This document shows, one piece after another, positions 33,696 through 43,867 of a stretch of DNA of 64,000 nt. The notes beneath the pieces are model-generated. The model ran no database searches. It had not been told where the DNA came from and worked only from the letters and a program-made list of their open reading frames with translations. The position numbers and the translations under genes were made by a program. The stretch lies in contig NZ_CP124613.1 in NCBI RefSeq assembly GCF_029958905.1, forward strand, positions 310,001 to 374,000, in the 5' to 3' direction. Positions within the stretch are counted from its first letter, which is position 1; each line of letters starts with the position of its first letter. The stretch comes from Vibrio sp. YMD68. GTDB lineage: Bacteria; Pseudomonadota; Gammaproteobacteria; Enterobacterales; Vibrionaceae.

Positions 33696-34844
33696 ATGAA
33701 ATTCAATTACGTGAATCCAACGCATATACTTTTTGGACAAAACCAAATCGCGGCGATCAGCACGCAAATCGCGCCAGAAAGTAAGGTACTGGTTATCTAT
33801 GGTGGCGGTTCTATTAAAGCCAATGGCGTTTATGATCAAGTGACCGAAGCGCTAAAAAATCATAACTGGATTGAATTTTCTGGTGTGGAACCTAACCCAA
33901 CAAGAGAGACGTTAGACAAAGCGGTGGCAATGGTACGCAGTGAAAATGTCGACTACATATTGGCAGTAGGCGGCGGGAGCGTGATTGACGGCTCTAAGTA
34001 TGTTGCGGCTTCCGCAATGTATGATGGCGATGGATGGGACATCCCTACAGGTAGACATCAAGTCACTCAGGCTGTGCCATTAGGTGCAATTTTAACATTG
34101 CCAGCAACGGGCTCTGAGTCAAACGGTGGCGCGGTGATTACTAATGGTGAAACTAAAGAAAAACTTGCGTTTATGTCGCAAACCGTTCAGCCACGATTTG
34201 CAGTGATGGATCCTGATGTGATGAAAACATTGCCTGACCGTCAGTTAGTCAACGGCGTTGTGGATGCATGGGTTCATGTGTGTGAGCAATACATTACGAC
34301 GGTTGATGGTGCCTATGTACAAGACGGTTATGCGGAAGCACTATTGCGTAGTTTATTAAAACTAGGTCGTGATTTTGAACAGCGTGACAATGACGCATGG
34401 CGTGCAAACCTGATGTGGTCAGCAAATCAAGCTTTAAATGGTTTGATCGGTGTTGGCGTTCGTCAAGACTGGGCAACCCATATGATTGGGCACGAGTTGA
34501 CAGCAGCATACGGTGTTGATCATGCTCGTTCACTGGCGATTGTGCAGCCTTCATTACTTCGTAATCAACTGGCGCATAAACGTGCGAAGTTAGAGCAAAT
34601 GGGTATTAACGTGTTTGGTTTAGAGCAAAGTGATGACTTGGCAGAACGCACTATTAATGAAATTGAAAGCTTCTACCAAAGTTTAGGTGTTGCGACTCAA
34701 TTGGCGGAGCATGGTTCAACGGCAGAGCAAGCGGTTGATCACATCGTCACTCAGATTGAAGCGCATGGCTTAGTGGCATTGGGCGAACACCAAGCGATCA
34801 CACTGACTGAAAGTCGACAAATTTTACAAGCTGCTATTGTTTAG
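33696..34844 (+). CDS. yqhD: YqhD-like iron/zinc-dependent alcohol dehydrogenase
   Basis: 382 residues of the NADPH-dependent aldehyde reductase family. N-terminal FNYVNPTHILFGQNQI, GGGS motifs (YGGGSIKANGV and AVGGGSVIDGSKYVA), TLPATGSESNGGAVI, DAWVHVCEQY, GVRQDWATHMIGHELTA and DHARSLAIV include the expected metal ligands. It should reduce toxic aldehydes (methylglyoxal, glyoxal, lipid-derived) to alcohols. AAGGAACAAC precedes the ATG. Divergent from a YqhC-like regulator; followed by a 14-bp-stem terminator. Confidence 0.93.
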   Translation: MKFNYVNPTHILFGQNQIAAISTQIAPESKVLVIYGGGSIKANGVYDQVTEALKNHNWIEFSGVEPNPTRETLDKAVAMVRSENVDYILAVGGGSVIDGSKYVAASAMYDGDGWDIPTGRHQVTQAVPLGAILTLPATGSESNGGAVITNGETKEKLAFMSQTVQPRFAVMDPDVMKTLPDRQLVNGVVDAWVHVCEQYITTVDGAYVQDGYAEALLRSLLKLGRDFEQRDNDAWRANLMWSANQALNGLIGVGVRQDWATHMIGHELTAAYGVDHARSLAIVQPSLLRNQLAHKRAKLEQMGINVFGLEQSDDLAERTINEIESFYQSLGVATQLAEHGSTAEQAVDHIVTQIEAHGLVALGEHQAITLTESRQILQAAIV

Positions 34845-34935
34845 CTAGCGTTTAGTTATCGCCGAGTCATCGTTTAGCCACTGATATCTAACACTGATAT
34901 TTAACAGCGATATCTAACATTAAAAGATAAAGTAG

Positions 34936-34979
34936 AACGCCACGAGTCAATCTGTATAGAATGACTCGTGGCGTTTTTT
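34936..34979 (+). terminator. Rho-independent terminator after yqhD
   Basis: AACGCCACGAGTCA pairs perfectly with TGACTCGTGGCGTT, followed by T residues. Confidence 0.9.
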
Positions 34980-35073
34980 ATGATTTTGCCTAAGACTCAA
35001 AGTAAGTGGAAGGTCGTTACCATGGCCCTTTCTAGTTTTAATTGACTATTTTATATGGAACAAGGGTTTATTG

Positions 35074-35589
35074 ATGAAAAAAATCTTATTGCTGGTAATG
35101 ATGGTTGTTTTGCAAGGGTGTTTAGGTATGCCAGATACTGTCAAACCCGTTTCTGACTTTGAACTTAATCAATATTTAGGAAAATGGTACGAAGTGGCTC
35201 GTTTGGATCATTCCTTCGAACGCGGACTTACTCAGGTTACTGCGGAGTATAGTCTTAAGGGTGACGGTGGTGTGACAGTGCTTAACCGAGGTTATTCAGT
35301 CGAAGAATCGGAATGGAGTGAGGCGGAAGGCAAAGCGTACTTTGTTGAAGGTGAAAATGACGGGTACTTAAAGGTGTCATTCTTCGGGCCTTTCTATGGG
35401 TCTTATGTGGTGTTTGAATTGGATCACCAGAATTATCAATATGCCTTTGTTTCAGGGCCAAATACGGACTACTTGTGGCTTTTATCGAGAACGAGTTCCG
35501 TTCCTCAAGAAGTAAAGAACAAATTTGTTCGCATGGCCAAAGAGCGAGGCTTCAACATCGACGAACTCATATACGTACAACATGATTAG
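35074..35589 (+). CDS. blc: Bacterial lipocalin lipoprotein Blc
   Basis: 171 residues. Lipoprotein signal ending LQGC (acylated Cys), then the lipocalin first signature DFELNQYLGKWYEVARLDHSFERG and FFGPFYGSYVVFELD plus YLWLLSRT. Outer-membrane-anchored lipocalin binding fatty acids/lysophospholipids. Start chosen at ATG 35074, directly after a TTG that is not needed. The TAG stop is completed by the first base of the MITE-like element that follows. Confidence 0.93.
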   Translation: MKKILLLVMMVVLQGCLGMPDTVKPVSDFELNQYLGKWYEVARLDHSFERGLTQVTAEYSLKGDGGVTVLNRGYSVEESEWSEAEGKAYFVEGENDGYLKVSFFGPFYGSYVVFELDHQNYQYAFVSGPNTDYLWLLSRTSSVPQEVKNKFVRMAKERGFNIDELIYVQHD

Positions 35590-35851
35590 GGCGTGTTGAT
35601 CTTTCGAGCTGATTTTTGCAGCTACTTGTTGGGTATTTAGACAAGGCAGAGGCTTAGATAGGTTATTCTACTTGAGAAGCCGCTAATGCAGTATCAATAC
35701 CCAACAAGTGCTGCCCGAAGGGTTCGGCTAAAATCGTTTTATGCTTTGTTTAGAAGTATTTGCTTAGAATAACTAGGCGTCATACTTCTCGCCGCGCCTA
35801 AAACGATTTTATCTCGAACAAAATTTAACCGCGAAAGATCAACACGCCCTA
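35587..35851. mobile_element. MITE-like element, 261 bp, with 18-bp terminal inverted repeats and TA duplication
   Basis: GGGCGTGTTGATCTTTCG at 35589-35606 is perfectly repeated inverted at 35832-35849, flanked by TA on each side (35587-35588, 35850-35851). Nested inverted repeats inside: ACTTGTTGGGTATT (35624-35637) against AATACCCAACAAGT (35696-35709), and TAAAATCGTTTTA (35729-35741) against TAAAACGATTTTA (35799-35811). No coding capacity. TA target and TIRs suggest mobilisation by an IS630/Tc1-type or similar transposase acting in trans, which is inference. Confidence 0.85.
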
Positions 35852-37321
35852 GTCAGTGAGTGCTGATGCTCTCTGCACGTATGACTTCTCTTCTCGTTGG
35901 CAGTGTTGATCGATTAGGCGAGCAAGTCGTTCGACCCCTTGTTTTTCGCTGGTTGTTCCTTCTAAGTTTGCGTAGGTTAAGCGCAAGCAGTGACCAAACT
36001 TGTTATTGGTGCCGAAGGCGACACCCGGGTAAATCCCGATTTTCTCTTTTTTACACTCAAGATAAAGTTGGTGGCTATCAATATGTTCTGGCAGGGTTAG
36101 CCACGTGATAAATGAACCTGATGCCTTGGTTAGGTGGTATCGCCCTTGCAATGATGGGTACTGATTCAAGGCTTCAGTTAACCACTGATGTAGCTTTTTA
36201 CCGTTGGACAAGTATACGCGCTTCATTTTATTGATATGAGAGCGATACTTGCCGGTGGTGAGGAACTCCGCGACGGCAGATTGCATCAAATTAAGGCTGC
36301 CCATGTTGTCGCTGATAAGAAGCCGTTCAATTTGTTTCTGGTATCGCCCCGATAGAATCCACCCAATTCGTAAGCGAGAATCGAGTGTTTTGGAAAGAGA
36401 GTTGATGTAGATAACGCGATCTTGCGTATCTAAAGACTTCAAGCTTGGTAGGCTTTCATCCGAACTTAACGCGCCAAACACATCATCTTCAATGATGGGA
36501 ATACTTTTAGAAACGGCCAGTAAGCGTTGGCGCTTTTCTAGGGTCATTCGTGATCCGGTTGGATTGGAAAAATTGGGCGTAACAATAATGGCTTTAATAT
36601 CCCACTGACTTATGGCTTTGTCTAATGCTTCTGGGTTGATCCCTGTAGCCAGGCAGCTAGGAATTTCAACCACTTCTAACCCAAGAGATTCCATAAGTAA
36701 CAAGTTGCCAAAAAAGCAAGGTGACTCTACCGCTACGATGTCCCCTTTGTTGGTTAAGGCTCGAAGCGCCAGACTAATTCCTTGCTGAGCACCGTGAGTG
36801 ACGGCAATGTCACCATAATGGGCAGTAATGCCAAGGTCATGACTTATTTTAAGAAGTTGTTTTATCAGCAGGTGGTTGCCTGGTGGAATTTGGTATTGGC
36901 TGGGTAATTGGCTTTGTATTCGACTGTGTCGACCTATTTCTGCGTACAGGCTTTTAATCGCAGGGAATTTGATATTGGGATGGGCTGATCCGGCGGGAAG
37001 CCGTTCTTTCTCGCTAGAGTAGGTAAGAATGGATTTACAGATGGATAAGAGATCAACCTTACTGGGTGGGTGGTTTGAGGCGTTTAATTTGCTATCTGGC
37101 CGAGAGATCGCTTTGACTCGGTAGCCAGACTTGGCAACCGAATAAATAAGACCTACCGCTTCAAGCTCTTGATAAGCGCGAATCACCGTATTTTTGCTGA
37201 CGTTTTTGTCGGTACTCAGTTGTCTAATCGAAGGCAGTTTGTCTTCTGGTTGATAGACTCCTGCGGTAATGGCCTGCCGCAAATACCGCTCAATTCGATC
37301 ATATTTGTTCATTGTGTCCAT
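35849..37321 (-). CDS. MocR-type regulator (GntR helix-turn-helix fused to aminotransferase)
   Basis: 490 residues. N-terminal winged HTH of GntR type (residues 1-75; LPSIRQLSTDKNVSKNTVIRAYQEL) and an aminotransferase-class-I domain (about 110-480) with TPNFSNPTGSRMT and the PLP lysine in NSLSKTLDSRLRIGW. It senses PLP or an amino-acid-derived ligand. Divergent from an EamA-type exporter, the typical partner of MocR proteins, so it is the probable regulator of that gene. Its TAG stop is provided by the TA target plus the element end. Confidence 0.92.
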   Translation of the reverse strand: MDTMNKYDRIERYLRQAITAGVYQPEDKLPSIRQLSTDKNVSKNTVIRAYQELEAVGLIYSVAKSGYRVKAISRPDSKLNASNHPPSKVDLLSICKSILTYSSEKERLPAGSAHPNIKFPAIKSLYAEIGRHSRIQSQLPSQYQIPPGNHLLIKQLLKISHDLGITAHYGDIAVTHGAQQGISLALRALTNKGDIVAVESPCFFGNLLLMESLGLEVVEIPSCLATGINPEALDKAISQWDIKAIIVTPNFSNPTGSRMTLEKRQRLLAVSKSIPIIEDDVFGALSSDESLPSLKSLDTQDRVIYINSLSKTLDSRLRIGWILSGRYQKQIERLLISDNMGSLNLMQSAVAEFLTTGKYRSHINKMKRVYLSNGKKLHQWLTEALNQYPSLQGRYHLTKASGSFITWLTLPEHIDSHQLYLECKKEKIGIYPGVAFGTNNKFGHCLRLTYANLEGTTSEKQGVERLARLIDQHCQREEKSYVQRASALTD

Positions 37322-37418
37322 TCTGTACCCATAAAAACCGTCCTGTTTGTGCCTTTTTTACATTGCTGTACCTAATTAAAGTAACAGCATTGTTAACACT
37401 TTGGCTAGTGGGTTTTTT

Positions 37419-38321
37419 ATGTTGATACGGATGATACCTTTTGTTTTTGTAATGTTATGGGCGTCGGGTTTTGTTGGTGCCCGTTTTGGGTTGCAATACG
37501 CCGAGCCTGCGACCTTGCTTTCTATCCGTATGGTTGCCAATGTGGCCTTGTTTTTGTTGTTGATCTGGGTGCTTAAACGTTCGATTCCTAAAGGACGAGC
37601 CTTGCTCCACTGCTTAGTCGTCGGTATTTTGATCCATGGTTTCTATCTTGGTGGCGTTTTTATGGCTATTTCCTTAGGCATGCCAGCGGCGCTAAGTTCT
37701 CTGCTTGTTGGGATTCAGCCCATTCTCACCGCTGTACTGTTGCTGACGTGGGGGAGTGAAAAGTTTAAATTGTCTCAATGGTTAGGGTTGGGGCTTGGTT
37801 TCATCGGGATAAGCTTAGTTCTCGGTGGCAATATAGAATGGCAGTCAAAGCAGTATCAATGGCTAGCTATCTCGATTACCTTATGTTCACTGTTTGGTAT
37901 GACATTAGGTACCTTGTATCAAAAGAAATTCTGCCAAAAAGTAGATATGGTTGGCGCGGCTATGCTCCAGTATGTGGCTGCCGCTGGACTGTTTATTCCT
38001 TACGCGTTTATGTTTGAAACTAGGCAAGTAGAATGGACTTCAGAGTTTATTCTTACCTTATTATGGTTAGTGGTGGTGTTGTCGTGTTTCGCGGTGCTGT
38101 TATTACTGTATATGGTTAAGAATGGCGCGGCTTCTAGTGTTGCCTCGGTGTTTTATTTGGTGCCACCGACCACAGCATTACAAGCGTGGCTGATGTTTGG
38201 AGAATCCTTTGATTGGCTTGGCGGGGTGGGTTTTGTTTTTGCCAGTGTTGCAGTGTATCTTGTGGTGAAAAAACCGACGTTAGCATTGCGCCGTTCAAAG
38301 AGAGTGGTTGTCTCAACGTAA
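37419..38321 (+). CDS. DMT superfamily (EamA) transporter
   Basis: 300 residues with ten predicted membrane helices in two EamA repeats (VMLWASGFVGARFGLQYAEPAT near the start; LYMVKNGAASSVASVFYLVPP in the second). Probable metabolite or amino-acid exporter. I chose ATG 37419 rather than the upstream TTG at 37401. Divergent from the MocR regulator. Confidence 0.92.
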   Translation: MLIRMIPFVFVMLWASGFVGARFGLQYAEPATLLSIRMVANVALFLLLIWVLKRSIPKGRALLHCLVVGILIHGFYLGGVFMAISLGMPAALSSLLVGIQPILTAVLLLTWGSEKFKLSQWLGLGLGFIGISLVLGGNIEWQSKQYQWLAISITLCSLFGMTLGTLYQKKFCQKVDMVGAAMLQYVAAAGLFIPYAFMFETRQVEWTSEFILTLLWLVVVLSCFAVLLLLYMVKNGAASSVASVFYLVPPTTALQAWLMFGESFDWLGGVGFVFASVAVYLVVKKPTLALRRSKRVVVST

Positions 38322-38450
38322 GCATGAGCAGTCCTTGGTATGAACGTTCAGACTTGAGACTGTCATCGGAACAGAAGCCGCAGTGAACCCGTGGAGTCTC
38401 TTTAAAACTCGAAGAACTCCACGTCAAATTAATCGGTTTGATTGTTCGAT

Positions 38451-39281
38451 CTAAGCGGCTGTTAATTGAGTCGCTAACTCTCGGCCATTACCCCTAAAAT
38501 TATCGATGGTTGCCGAGAATTCTGAAGAAATATGGAGCAGCCTAGCGTCAGGGTGTTCTGCAATGTAGAGCAGTTTTTGCTGTTCATCAGCCAACGCATC
38601 CCAATCGTCATTAATTGCGTGAGCAAAGTGCAACAAGACGGCCAGCTTTGGTGACAATTCCGCCTCTCTTGGCTCATGGTAGTGCTCAATGGCATCAACC
38701 ATATGATCAGGGAACTTCCATGTTTTTGCGAGCTTGGCACCAAGCGACGGCGCTGAGATATCCAGCACCTGTTCCTGAGCAGCAATAGGATTCATGCCGG
38801 ACTCTATTAATGCTTGAATTTCTAACGCCTCTTCTGGGGCTAAAGTATGAATCATCAGCTCACCAATGTTATGTAAAATCCCTGCTGTGAAAACCTCGTT
38901 GCTATCCATTCCTGTTTCTTTAGCGAGTTTGCTTGAAATGACAGAGATCTCAAAGGTATTGGTCCAGTATGTATCCATATCCAAGGTCTTAATGCTCGGA
39001 AATGCACTGGATAGAACCGAGGCCACGACTAAGGTTCGTACTGCGCCGGTTCCGACTCTTAGTAATGCTTCATTAACCGAAGACACGGTTTTGCTGCCGC
39101 CAAAGTGGGCGGAATTGGCCATGCGGAGTAGCCTTGCGCTGAGTATTTGATCGACCGATATTTTTCTCGACAGCTCGCCAAAATCAACATCGTCTTGGTT
39201 AACCATATCGAGAAGCTCTTGCAGTACCGCCTGTATTCTAGGCAGCTCATTTAATCTTGAAATTAGTGCCGACTGATTCAT
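38451..39281 (-). CDS. HDOD-domain signalling protein
   Basis: 276 residues. HDOD domain at about 12-215: LPRIQAVLQELLDMVNQ, ILSARLLRMANSAHFGG, SVNEALLRVGTGAVRTLVVAS, HNIGELMIHT and IEHYHEP. HDOD proteins resemble HD phosphohydrolases but usually lack full metal ligands; they take part in stress or c-di-GMP/chemotaxis signalling. No other domain is visible. AGGAGATC precedes the ATG. Stand-alone. Confidence 0.93.
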   Translation of the reverse strand: MNQSALISRLNELPRIQAVLQELLDMVNQDDVDFGELSRKISVDQILSARLLRMANSAHFGGSKTVSSVNEALLRVGTGAVRTLVVASVLSSAFPSIKTLDMDTYWTNTFEISVISSKLAKETGMDSNEVFTAGILHNIGELMIHTLAPEEALEIQALIESGMNPIAAQEQVLDISAPSLGAKLAKTWKFPDHMVDAIEHYHEPREAELSPKLAVLLHFAHAINDDWDALADEQQKLLYIAEHPDARLLHISSEFSATIDNFRGNGRELATQLTAA

Positions 39282-39448
39282 GAAGATCTCCTTTCTTGTG
39301 AGTACAATGACTATAGTTCAGTAATCTAATTTGTGGCAAAGTTGTCTGAGCAGATGAGAGTGTTTAGCAAAGATTAATGGGAGTGAAAGAGATTATTCGC
39401 CCGCTTAGTTTCTTGTTATGATGTTGTTTTTATTGCTAGGAAGCTTTC

Positions 39449-40270
39449 ATGTCTGTTCATTCTTCGCGTTCAATCACTCCGATTGTGTTGACTATTGCTG
39501 GCTCAGATAGTGGCGGTGGTGCTGGGATTCAAGCCGATATTAAGTCAATTTCAGCGACAGGGGGTTATGCCTGCTCTGTGATCACCGCTATTACGGCTCA
39601 GAATACCTGCGGCGTGTCGGCCATTTTCCCTATCCCTTTAGAGCACGTAGAGAAGCAGTTAGACGCTGTGTTTAGCGATCTTAAAATCGTGGCGGTGAAA
39701 ATAGGAATGTTGGCTGATGCTGAAATCATTGCATTGGTGGCGAAAAAGCTTCGTCAATACAAGCCTCAATTTGTGGTGCTTGATCCTGTTATGGTTGCAA
39801 CCAGCGGCGATCTGCTGCTTGAACATGCTGCCATTGGCACCCTTAAAACGGAATTGTTGCCTTTAGCGGATATCGTTACGCCCAATCTTCCTGAAGGTGC
39901 GGCACTGACAGGATCATCGATACCGAAAGATCAGGCAGAAATGACATTATTGGTAAAACAGCTGATGTCACTTGGTGCCCAAAGTATGTTGTTAAAAGGT
40001 GGGCATCTTGATCAAGATGCACAAAGTAATGATTTACTGATCATCGATGATGAACTTCAAGTGTTCACAACCCAGCGAGTCGTGACCAATAATACTCATG
40101 GTACGGGTTGTACGCTCTCTTCGGCCATCGCTTCTTACTTGGCCCAAGGCTATTCATTAGCAGAAGCGGTGGGTCAGGCCAAACAATATATTTCCGAGGC
40201 CATTGCTCATGCGGATAAGTTAGATATTGGTGCTGGACATGGGCCAGTGCATCACTTTTATGCCATTTAG
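39449..40270 (+). CDS. thiD: Hydroxymethylpyrimidine/phosphomethylpyrimidine kinase ThiD
   Basis: 273 residues. Phosphorylates HMP and HMP-P in thiamine synthesis and salvage. IAGSDSGGGAGIQADIKS, DPVMVATSGDLLL, GGHLDQDAQSNDLL and NTHGTGCTLSSAIA (anion hole and catalytic Cys region) are intact. No TPP riboswitch motif is evident in the 168-bp upstream spacer. Isolated from other thi genes. Confidence 0.95.
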   Translation: MSVHSSRSITPIVLTIAGSDSGGGAGIQADIKSISATGGYACSVITAITAQNTCGVSAIFPIPLEHVEKQLDAVFSDLKIVAVKIGMLADAEIIALVAKKLRQYKPQFVVLDPVMVATSGDLLLEHAAIGTLKTELLPLADIVTPNLPEGAALTGSSIPKDQAEMTLLVKQLMSLGAQSMLLKGGHLDQDAQSNDLLIIDDELQVFTTQRVVTNNTHGTGCTLSSAIASYLAQGYSLAEAVGQAKQYISEAIAHADKLDIGAGHGPVHHFYAI

Positions 40271-40419
40271 TTTCGCTTAAAGGGGTTCTTTTGTTTCTTG
40301 ATATTAACAAGCTATCGATAGCGGGTGATTTTTCATCAATCTGACATTCAGCTGATACTTTCTAAACACGTTATCCGTTAAGATTGCGCTACTTTTGAGA
40401 CTGCCGTTAAGAAAATACA

Positions 40420-41169
40420 TTGAAGAGCCTATTTAATAGTAAAATCAGGGGTTTGCTCCTTCTGGGGCTTATGCTGATGGCGTTAGTTCCTATCTCACTG
40501 TTGACCTACAATATCGACTTAACGTCATCGGTTTCACCAGGTTTTGGTGGTTTTATTGCGTTAGCCACGGATTCTGCTGGAAGTCGAGGGTTTGTGATTA
40601 CTTTGGCTGTTTTCTGCTTCGCAGTATTGATGCTGAAATTGCCCAAGAAAACAGTTATTGCACATATGATGGTGCTCACTGTTCTTCTTATGATTGGTTT
40701 TGTGAGTAAGACCAGCCTAAAGCTGATGACGGAAAGCCCTCGCCCTTATACTGAGTTACTTGCAAAAGAGTTATTGATTCCAAAGCCTTCTCATTTCTAC
40801 AGGTTGGATTCTGAGAAGCAGATGCAACTGATCGATAATGTTTCTGAGAAAGTTAGCCCTTGGCGTGTATACCACTGGCAAGGTGAAACAGACTATTCAT
40901 TCCCATCTGGGCATACGATTTTTGCTGCTATCTGTGTTGCTTTTTTTGGTGGGCTATTCTGGAAACACAAACGATACTCTTGGGCGATTGGAGTGTTAGC
41001 TTGGGCTTCAGCGGTCGCCTATAGCCGTTTGTGGCTAGGCATGCATCGGCCTATTGATCTCGTTGGGTCTACGTTGTTTATTGCTGTGATTTATGCGGTT
41101 ATGCCGAGTTTCGATACAATAGCTAACCAGCTTTATTTGCGGTTGCCTAAATATATTCAAAATCTGTAA
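40420..41169 (+). CDS. pgpB: PAP2 family phosphatase (PgpB-type)
   Basis: 249 residues with about six membrane helices. PAP2 motifs are all visible: KLMTESPRPYTE (K-x6-RP), SFPSGHT (PSGH) and SRLWLGMHRPIDLVGS (SR-x5-H-x3-D). PgpB dephosphorylates phosphatidylglycerophosphate and undecaprenyl pyrophosphate at the inner membrane. The start is a TTG with only a weak ribosome site, but the next ATG would cut into the first helix, so I keep it. Followed by a bidirectional-looking terminator. Confidence 0.92.
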   Translation: MKSLFNSKIRGLLLLGLMLMALVPISLLTYNIDLTSSVSPGFGGFIALATDSAGSRGFVITLAVFCFAVLMLKLPKKTVIAHMMVLTVLLMIGFVSKTSLKLMTESPRPYTELLAKELLIPKPSHFYRLDSEKQMQLIDNVSEKVSPWRVYHWQGETDYSFPSGHTIFAAICVAFFGGLFWKHKRYSWAIGVLAWASAVAYSRLWLGMHRPIDLVGSTLFIAVIYAVMPSFDTIANQLYLRLPKYIQNL

Positions 41170-41171
41170 AT

Positions 41172-41200
41172 AAAAACACCAGCCAAGCGCTGGTGTTTTT
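41172..41200. terminator. Terminator between convergent pgpB and chemoreceptor genes
   Basis: AAAAACACCAGC pairs perfectly with GCTGGTGTTTTT over a 5-nt loop, with A/T tracts in both directions. Confidence 0.88.
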
Positions 41201-41237
41201 ATTTATGTAACGTATGAGAGGGAGGGGGACAGCCAGA

Positions 41238-42899
41238 CTAAACCGTAAAGCGCCCAACCAGATCATACAGCTCTTTCGCCCGCCCATTCAGCTGTTGGCT
41301 ACCGGAACGATTTTGATTCGCCAGCTCAGCCGATTGGCTACTTTGATCTGAAATAACCACAATGCGTTGTGATATTTCTTGTCCAACAATGCTTTGCTCT
41401 TCTGTAGCGGTCGCGATGAGTGAATTCATATCCATTATCGTCACAATAGACTCTTGAATTTTCACTAAGGCTTGCGCAGCTTCATTGGCTTCTTTGACGG
41501 TACTATCGCCACGGGCTTGGCTCGAATCCATTGCTTTAACCGCATCGTCGGAAGCGGATTTCAATTGCTCTATCATGGAGTGAATCTCGCCGGTACTCTC
41601 TTGTGTTCGACTGGCGAGTTTACGGACTTCATCCGCCACGACAGCAAAGCCTCGGCCTTGTTCACCTGCGCGAGCCGCTTCGATCGCTGCGTTAAGCGCT
41701 AATAAGTTCGTTTGCTCTGCGATATCTTGGATAACTTCGAGAGAAGAAGAGATATTCTTAACATCACTTTCTAGTCGCGAGATAACATCACTGGCTTGTG
41801 ACACTTCGAGCGCCAGCTCTCTTACCGAATTTGCCGCAGAGTTAACAATTTGTTGAGCGTCTTTGGCGTGGTTTTCCGCTTCGTTTGCGGATTCAGCGGC
41901 ATGGCTAGCGTTGTTTGAAATCTCGCCAGCGGTCGTTGTCATCTCTGTCATTGCCGTTGCCACCTGTTCGGTCTCTTCACGCTGCCCTGAGGCGAGTTCA
42001 TCAACTTGTGCTGCTCGGCTGGACATATCATCGGTTTCACTCACAACCTGCTGCCCAACATCGCTCACATTGCGAATGATATTTTGTAAGCTCTCAACAA
42101 AGCGATTGAAATTAGCACTGAGATCGGCGAATTCAGGTATTTTGAAGGTTTCCATTCGGGCGGTCAGATCCGCATTACCACTGGCAAAGGATTTGATAGA
42201 TTTATCTAAAACATCAATAGGATGCAAAATACTGCGGGTGACGAATATGGCAAACACAGCAACAAGGGCGGCGATCACAACACAGAAAAAGACGATCGCT
42301 TCAAGGGTTTCATTGAGTGCATGCTGAGCGGACTCTTGCATTTCAACAATCACCGCATCGATATCATCGGTATAAAAACCAGTCCCGATGACTAAGTCCC
42401 ACTCTGCAATGAACATTGAATAGCTGAGTTTTGGCAGTGCCACGGTTCCACCTGGTTTCGGGAAGTAGTAGGTGGTGAACTCTCCGGTTTTTGAGTTTTT
42501 AATCAGGTCTTGAATTAGGTAATTACCCTGCTGATCTTGCAAGTTAAAGAAGTTATCACCAATGCCCTTGGTTCCTTTACCCACAACGATTCGTACCCCT
42601 TTAGAGTCGTAACCAAAGACATAACCAGATTCGCCATATTCTAGCGATTGAAGTGTTGGCAAGGCTTCTTCTAAGGTTGCGCCGCGTTTCAAAAATGGAT
42701 CGATAGAGGATTTAGCCAGTTCTAGATAGCTGTGTAATTCGGCTTGTTTCATGTTCATCATATTCGAACGAGTCAGTTCGATTTGCTGCTGATTGAACCC
42801 CGTGGTTTTTAAATAGGTAAACCACATCATACCAATGGCGATGATCAGCAATGGCACAATGGATAAGATATAGAGTCGATTGCGAATGGATAAATTCAT
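41238..42899 (-). CDS. Methyl-accepting chemotaxis protein with single Cache domain
   Basis: 553 residues: first membrane helix (about 9-27), periplasmic sCache_2 sensor (about 35-185; [35 protein letters not shown]), second helix (about 195-220), HAMP (about 220-275) and cytoplasmic signalling hairpin whose tip is [20 protein letters not shown]. Detects a small molecule, often a carboxylate, and modulates CheA. The gene is alone. Ligand not predictable. Confidence 0.95.
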   Translation of the reverse strand: MNLSIRNRLYILSIVPLLIIAIGMMWFTYLKTTGFNQQQIELTRSNMMNMKQAELHSYLELAKSSIDPFLKRGATLEEALPTLQSLEYGESGYVFGYDSKGVRIVVGKGTKGIGDNFFNLQDQQGNYLIQDLIKNSKTGEFTTYYFPKPGGTVALPKLSYSMFIAEWDLVIGTGFYTDDIDAVIVEMQESAQHALNETLEAIVFFCVVIAALVAVFAIFVTRSILHPIDVLDKSIKSFASGNADLTARMETFKIPEFADLSANFNRFVESLQNIIRNVSDVGQQVVSETDDMSSRAAQVDELASGQREETEQVATAMTEMTTTAGEISNNASHAAESANEAENHAKDAQQIVNSAANSVRELALEVSQASDVISRLESDVKNISSSLEVIQDIAEQTNLLALNAAIEAARAGEQGRGFAVVADEVRKLASRTQESTGEIHSMIEQLKSASDDAVKAMDSSQARGDSTVKEANEAAQALVKIQESIVTIMDMNSLIATATEEQSIVGQEISQRIVVISDQSSQSAELANQNRSGSQQLNGRAKELYDLVGRFTV

Positions 42900-43096
42900 A
42901 GTTACTTCCTTGGACGTACGCTGAGGTTTGCTCCCCAGTCGAAATAATTGTTAATTGTTGTCTTTAAGATTAGACAAAGTTGACGCCGTTGGGCAAAAAT
43001 CGATCGGTTATTGGTCTCTGTATCACAGAGAAGTTTCTTTCTTGCTCTCATTACATAGAAAAGTGAGCAATTTCAGTCAGTCACGGCTTTTGAATA

Positions 43097-43867
43097 TTAT
43101 CTATCCTGACCGAGATAGTAGTGCCAGTTTTGGGAAAGATTTTGATATTCAAACTCGCAAAACTCTTGCCGCTCGGATAGGTAATCCGGTTCAACTTCGT
43201 CAAGTAAATTCTGATGGGTTTTAGGGTCACTGCCGTAGACTAAGCATAAGGTGGAAAAATAGCGCTGAAGGTCAAAGCTATGTTCATCAATGTATTCACC
43301 AAAATCGTAGTAGTCGGGCCGATCGTCAGATTCAAATGCGAACATATCGGCGGCGCTAATAGCAATATCTGCCCCGTTATCAATGTATTCAATCAACATA
43401 ATCGTGGCAAAGTTATCGACCGCATCTTCTTCTTTGCCCAATATTGGAATGTTCTGGTCATGGATATAAGCATGCCCAGCTTCATGAAGTAGAGTATGAA
43501 ATAAGGTATCAATCGCGCCCTGTTGGGCAGGTTTGTTAAAACGTTTCTGGTAGTCATTTTTGGTAAAGTATTGCAGGGATTGTTGATAAAACGGGTAAGG
43601 GATGGATACCTGATGAAGCTCTGGGTCGTAAAGTGGGCCATCGTCACTTCCGTATTGAATAACTAGGGTTTTATTGAAAGAGAAATGAGAGTTTGCAAGC
43701 TCAGAGACGAGTTCGTTGATTCCGCTTTCTTTGATGGCTTGCCGTGCGTATTTGTCTTGATCTGTGGCGGGGGTTAGATAGTCGATGGTGATGGAATCTT
43801 TTGCGGCTAATGGGGTGGATACCATTAACAGTGCGGTTGCTAATACTGAGAGAATTCGGTCATGCAT
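43097..43867 (-). CDS. DUF4344 family exported metallopeptidase
   Basis: 256 residues, signal peptide (ILSVLATALLMVSTPLAA). Zinc motif HEAGH (LLHEAGHAYIHD) with a downstream Glu-rich EEDAVDNFATIMLIE that supplies the third ligand, matching the putative metallopeptidase family DUF4344. Probably periplasmic; substrate unknown. GGATGG precedes the ATG. Divergent from yibL. Confidence 0.9.
   Translation of the reverse strand: MHDRILSVLATALLMVSTPLAAKDSITIDYLTPATDQDKYARQAIKESGINELVSELANSHFSFNKTLVIQYGSDDGPLYDPELHQVSIPYPFYQQSLQYFTKNDYQKRFNKPAQQGAIDTLFHTLLHEAGHAYIHDQNIPILGKEEDAVDNFATIMLIEYIDNGADIAISAADMFAFESDDRPDYYDFGEYIDEHSFDLQRYFSTLCLVYGSDPKTHQNLLDEVEPDYLSERQEFCEFEYQNLSQNWHYYLGQDR

Noticed and set aside
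39282-39448. TPP riboswitch before thiD
   Set aside because: The spacer is short and shows no conserved THI-box sequence.
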